This document shows, in pieces, positions 62,809 to 64,000 of a stretch of 64,000 nucleotides of DNA. The notes beneath the pieces are model-generated. The model was not told the DNA's origin. It saw nothing but the letters and a program-made list of their open reading frames with translations, and did no database searches. Position numbers and translations under genes: made by a program. The stretch is from Paenibacillus artemisiicola (GTDB lineage: Bacteria; Bacillota; Bacilli; Paenibacillales; Paenibacillaceae), in assembly GCF_017652985.1 (NCBI RefSeq), contig NZ_JAGGDJ010000018.1, positions 35,145 to 99,144 on the forward strand. The letters are read 5' to 3'. Numbering within the stretch: position 1 is the first letter of the stretch; the number at the start of each line of letters is the position of its first letter.

Positions 62809-62860
62809 AGCCTCTTCATCTGTAAGAGGCTGCATCTCCGTCGGAGATGCGTTTCTTTTT
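62809..62860 (+). repeat. Right boundary element of the A+T-rich block (double hairpin, terminator)
   Basis: Hairpin AGCCTCTT-N7-AAGAGGCT (62809-62831), hairpin GCATCTCCG-T-CGGAGATGC (62832-62850), then TTTCTTTTTT. It works as the terminator of metK and is the inverted partner of 56824-56873; the first hairpin matches that copy at 22 of 23 bases. Confidence 0.85.
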
Positions 62861-62875
62861 TCGCCCTTTATCAGG

Positions 62876-62881
62876 TATAAT
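62876..62881 (+). promoter_or_regulatory. -10 box of the ECF sigma gene
   Basis: TATAAT at 62876-62881; the -35 region falls in the T tract of the boundary element and is poor. Confidence 0.5.
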
Positions 62882-62919
62882 ACAGGGAGATGGATGACGG
62901 GTGGCAAAGGAGAATCGCG

Positions 62920-63522
62920 GTGAACGAGGCACAGTTAGTGATGTTGTCGAGACAAGGGGACGAGACGGCCTTCAATAAGCTGGTCGAGCTCTACAAGGAT
63001 AAGCTGTTTCACATGGCGCATCGCATCCTGCGGAGCAAGACGGAGTGCGAGGACGTCGTGCAGGAAACCTTCTTGAAGGTGTACCTGAACCTGAACCGCT
63101 TCGACGAGAACAAACGGTTTTCGACGTGGATTTTTCACATCGGCAAGAACGTATGCCTGGATTTGCTGCGCCGCCGCAAAACACCGCCGCTCCCGCTGGA
63201 TCAGCCCGTAACGGCCCATTCCGACCAGCATTTGTCCCTGCACGACGTCATTCCGCACGCGTCCCTGACGCCGGAAGGCGAAGTGATCGAACGCGAGCTC
63301 GCTTCCACGATGGCCGGGATGATCGAGAAGCTTCCCGAGAAGTACAAGACCGTCGTGTACCAGCGCTACGTGCTGGAGATGTCCATGGAGGACATCGGCC
63401 GGGCGAACAACATTCCCGTCAACACGGTCAAGTCGCGCATCCACCGCGGCAAGGAGTTCATGAAGAAACGGTGGGGCAAAATGCTCGTCATTTACTCGCT
63501 GCTGCTGTTTAACTTCTTTTGA
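62920..63522 (+). CDS. ECF sigma-70-family RNA polymerase sigma factor
   Basis: 200 residues from GTG 62920 (MNEAQLVMLSRQGDE), eight bases after AAAGGAG. Region 2: LVELYKDKLFHMAHRIL and DVVQETFLKVYLNLNRF, then RFSTWIFHIGKNVCLDLLRR. Region 4: EKYKTVVYQRYVLEMSMEDIG and NIPVNTVKSRIHRGKEFM. It resembles SigW-type factors. The last dozen residues (MLVIYSLLLFNFF) are strongly hydrophobic, which is unusual. No anti-sigma gene follows: there is a terminator, a repeat and an IS. G+C-rich again, so it marks the return to host DNA. Confidence 0.92.
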   Translation: MNEAQLVMLSRQGDETAFNKLVELYKDKLFHMAHRILRSKTECEDVVQETFLKVYLNLNRFDENKRFSTWIFHIGKNVCLDLLRRRKTPPLPLDQPVTAHSDQHLSLHDVIPHASLTPEGEVIERELASTMAGMIEKLPEKYKTVVYQRYVLEMSMEDIGRANNIPVNTVKSRIHRGKEFMKKRWGKMLVIYSLLLFNFF

Positions 63523-63549
63523 TCGAGGCTCCGGACTTTTAGGTTCAAG

Positions 63550-63590
63550 AAGCGTGCAAATCGGTTATCGATTTGACACGCTTTTTTTTG
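63550..63590 (+). terminator. Intrinsic terminator of the ECF sigma gene
   Basis: AAGCGTGCAAATCG pairs with CGATTTGACACGCTT (one bulge), followed by eight T. Confidence 0.85.
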
Positions 63591-63607
63591 CGTCTGTCGG
63601 GCGAAGG

Positions 63608-63697
63608 GGCATAGCTGGCGAGAATGGCATAGCGGGAGCGAATGGCATAGCGGGGCTGAGTGGCATAGCGGGCGTGAGTGGCATAGCGGGCACAAGG
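63608..63697. repeat. Tandem repeat of 18 bp, five units
   Basis: GGCATAGCGGGCGTGAGT and variants start at 63608, 63626, 63644, 63662 and 63680 with exact 18-bp period. One plus-strand frame reads as hexapeptides G-I-A-G-x-x. Confidence 0.85.
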
Positions 63698-63812
63698 GGC
63701 AATCGGATGCAGCAGCCGGCCGTCTGCCAAAGCAAACCGCGGGCCATCGTGCAGAGGCACGGTCAGGTTGGGGCGCGCCGAGCTTCAATGAAGCGTCCCA
63801 CCCGATGACCGA

Positions 63813-63880
63813 GCGGACAAGAGATCCGCTATTCGTCGAATAAGGGGCCGATTTGGATCTTTGGCGGACACAGTGCTCCT
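63813..63880. repeat. Dispersed repeat family A, copy 3 (two forward arms, rest cut off)
   Basis: Forward arms at 63813-63833 and 63864-63880. The second arm stops where the IS3-family end begins at 63882; reverse arms would lie beyond the IS, outside the window. Confidence 0.7.
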
Positions 63881-63881
63881 C

Positions 63882-64000
63882 TGTCAATAAAGTGGACAAC
63901 AGGCTAAGCCAATTTCTCGTAATAAAGCTGTTCGAAACGGATGGGCGAGATGTAACCCAAGGTACTGTTGGACCGTTTTCGGTTGTAAAAGAACTCAATG
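63882..64000. mobile_element. IS3-family insertion sequence, one end (runs off the window)
   Basis: It begins with the terminal repeat TGTCAATAAAGTGGACAAC, an IS3-family end, and carries the last codons of the transposase on the minus strand. The element has inserted into a family A repeat. Confidence 0.8.
63904..64000 (-). CDS. IS3-family transposase OrfB, last 31 residues
   Basis: The minus-strand frame ends at TAG (63904-63906) and reads IEFFYNRKRSNSTLGYISP then RFEQLYYEKLA. The FYNxxRxxxxLGYxSPxxFE sequence is the C-terminal end of the DDE integrase domain of IS3-family OrfB proteins. The rest lies beyond base 64000, so intactness is unknown. Confidence 0.88.
   Translation of the reverse strand, partial: IEFFYNRKRSNSTLGYISPIRFEQLYYEKLA

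Larger units (their letters stand above)
56824..62860. other. A+T-rich SAM/polyamine/methionine-salvage block, probably acquired
   Basis: Base composition falls sharply: sampled 60-base lines have about 25-26 G+C (58381 and 61201) against 47 in a flanking line (36301). The block holds speD, a speE-like gene, mtnE, mtnK and metK, with both ends marked by inverted copies of one double hairpin. No transposase or integrase is present. Transfer is inferred from composition, ends and gene set. Confidence 0.7.
63523..63881. other. Gap with terminator, tandem repeat and truncated dispersed repeat
   Basis: It holds the sigma terminator (63550-63590), five 18-bp units (63608-63697) and the left part of family A copy 3 (63813-63880). 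A frame through the 18-bp units (63554-63808) has no binding site. Confidence 0.6.

Noticed and set aside
63608..63697. Possible CRISPR array
   Set aside because: Units are head-to-tail 18-mers with no spacers.

Overview
The window looks like chromosome from a G+C-rich member of the Paenibacillaceae (Cohnella or a high-GC Paenibacillus). Supporting signs are strong AGGAGG-type ribosome binding sites, sigma-A type promoters, many TTG and GTG starts, YesM-type sensor kinases paired with AraC-type response regulators, Lpl/MalFG-type sugar importers without a local ATPase, lipoprotein solute-binding proteins, a manganese pyrophosphatase of the PpaC family and a copper-amine-oxidase-like stalk domain. 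I see no rRNA, tRNA or CRISPR array. Genus assignment is inference.

Layout. 1-5.5 kb: end of a heparinase-like gene, a ferritin-like unknown, a metallo-beta-lactamase-fold hydrolase and an AraJ/PbuE-like efflux transporter. 5.5-10 kb: a repeat-bearing gap, an ArsR-type repressor, then a MarR regulator, a serine hydrolase and an OFA-like MFS transporter; the marR and transporter promoters carry the same 12-bp operator in opposite orientation. 10.4-15.6 kb: a class B penicillin-binding protein and an MBOAT plus SGNH-like pair that probably O-acylates a surface polymer. 16-22.9 kb: a YesM/AraC two-component system divergent from a sugar ABC importer. 23.8-30 kb: a PadR repressor with a 14-TM drug exporter whose promoter holds two identical palindromes, a lipoate ligase, a zinc-ribbon protein, a Dabb protein, a PhyH-like dioxygenase and an AraC regulator. 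30-37 kb: ppaC, an aldo/keto reductase, a second YesM/AraC pair and an APH-like kinase. 37-46.7 kb: a membrane-anchored AraC regulator followed by an Lpl-type importer operon that runs into an isomerase, an unknown conserved protein and two Gfo/Idh/MocA oxidoreductases. 47-56.8 kb: a third sugar importer, a secreted unknown, a GntR-LacI hybrid repressor and a catabolic operon (TIM-barrel isomerase, two zinc dehydrogenases, an Rpe/AlsE-like epimerase) sharing one palindromic operator with the repressor gene.

56.8-62.9 kb is the most unusual part: an A+T-rich block carrying speD, a speE-like aminopropyltransferase, mtnE, mtnK and metK, that is, S-adenosylmethionine synthesis, spermidine synthesis and two steps of methylthioadenosine salvage. 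It is bounded on both sides by inverted copies of a roughly 50-bp double-hairpin element and contains a pocket of G+C-rich broken coding sequence, so it looks acquired. A sigma-70-family ECF factor with a hydrophobic tail, an 18-bp tandem repeat and the edge of an IS3-family element close the window.

The intergenic DNA holds at least two dispersed repeat families: one with four arms in the order forward, forward, reverse, reverse (three copies, the third cut by the IS), and one sitting just upstream of ribosome binding sites inside operons (two copies). All functions are assigned from motifs and context read by eye; no database search was run.
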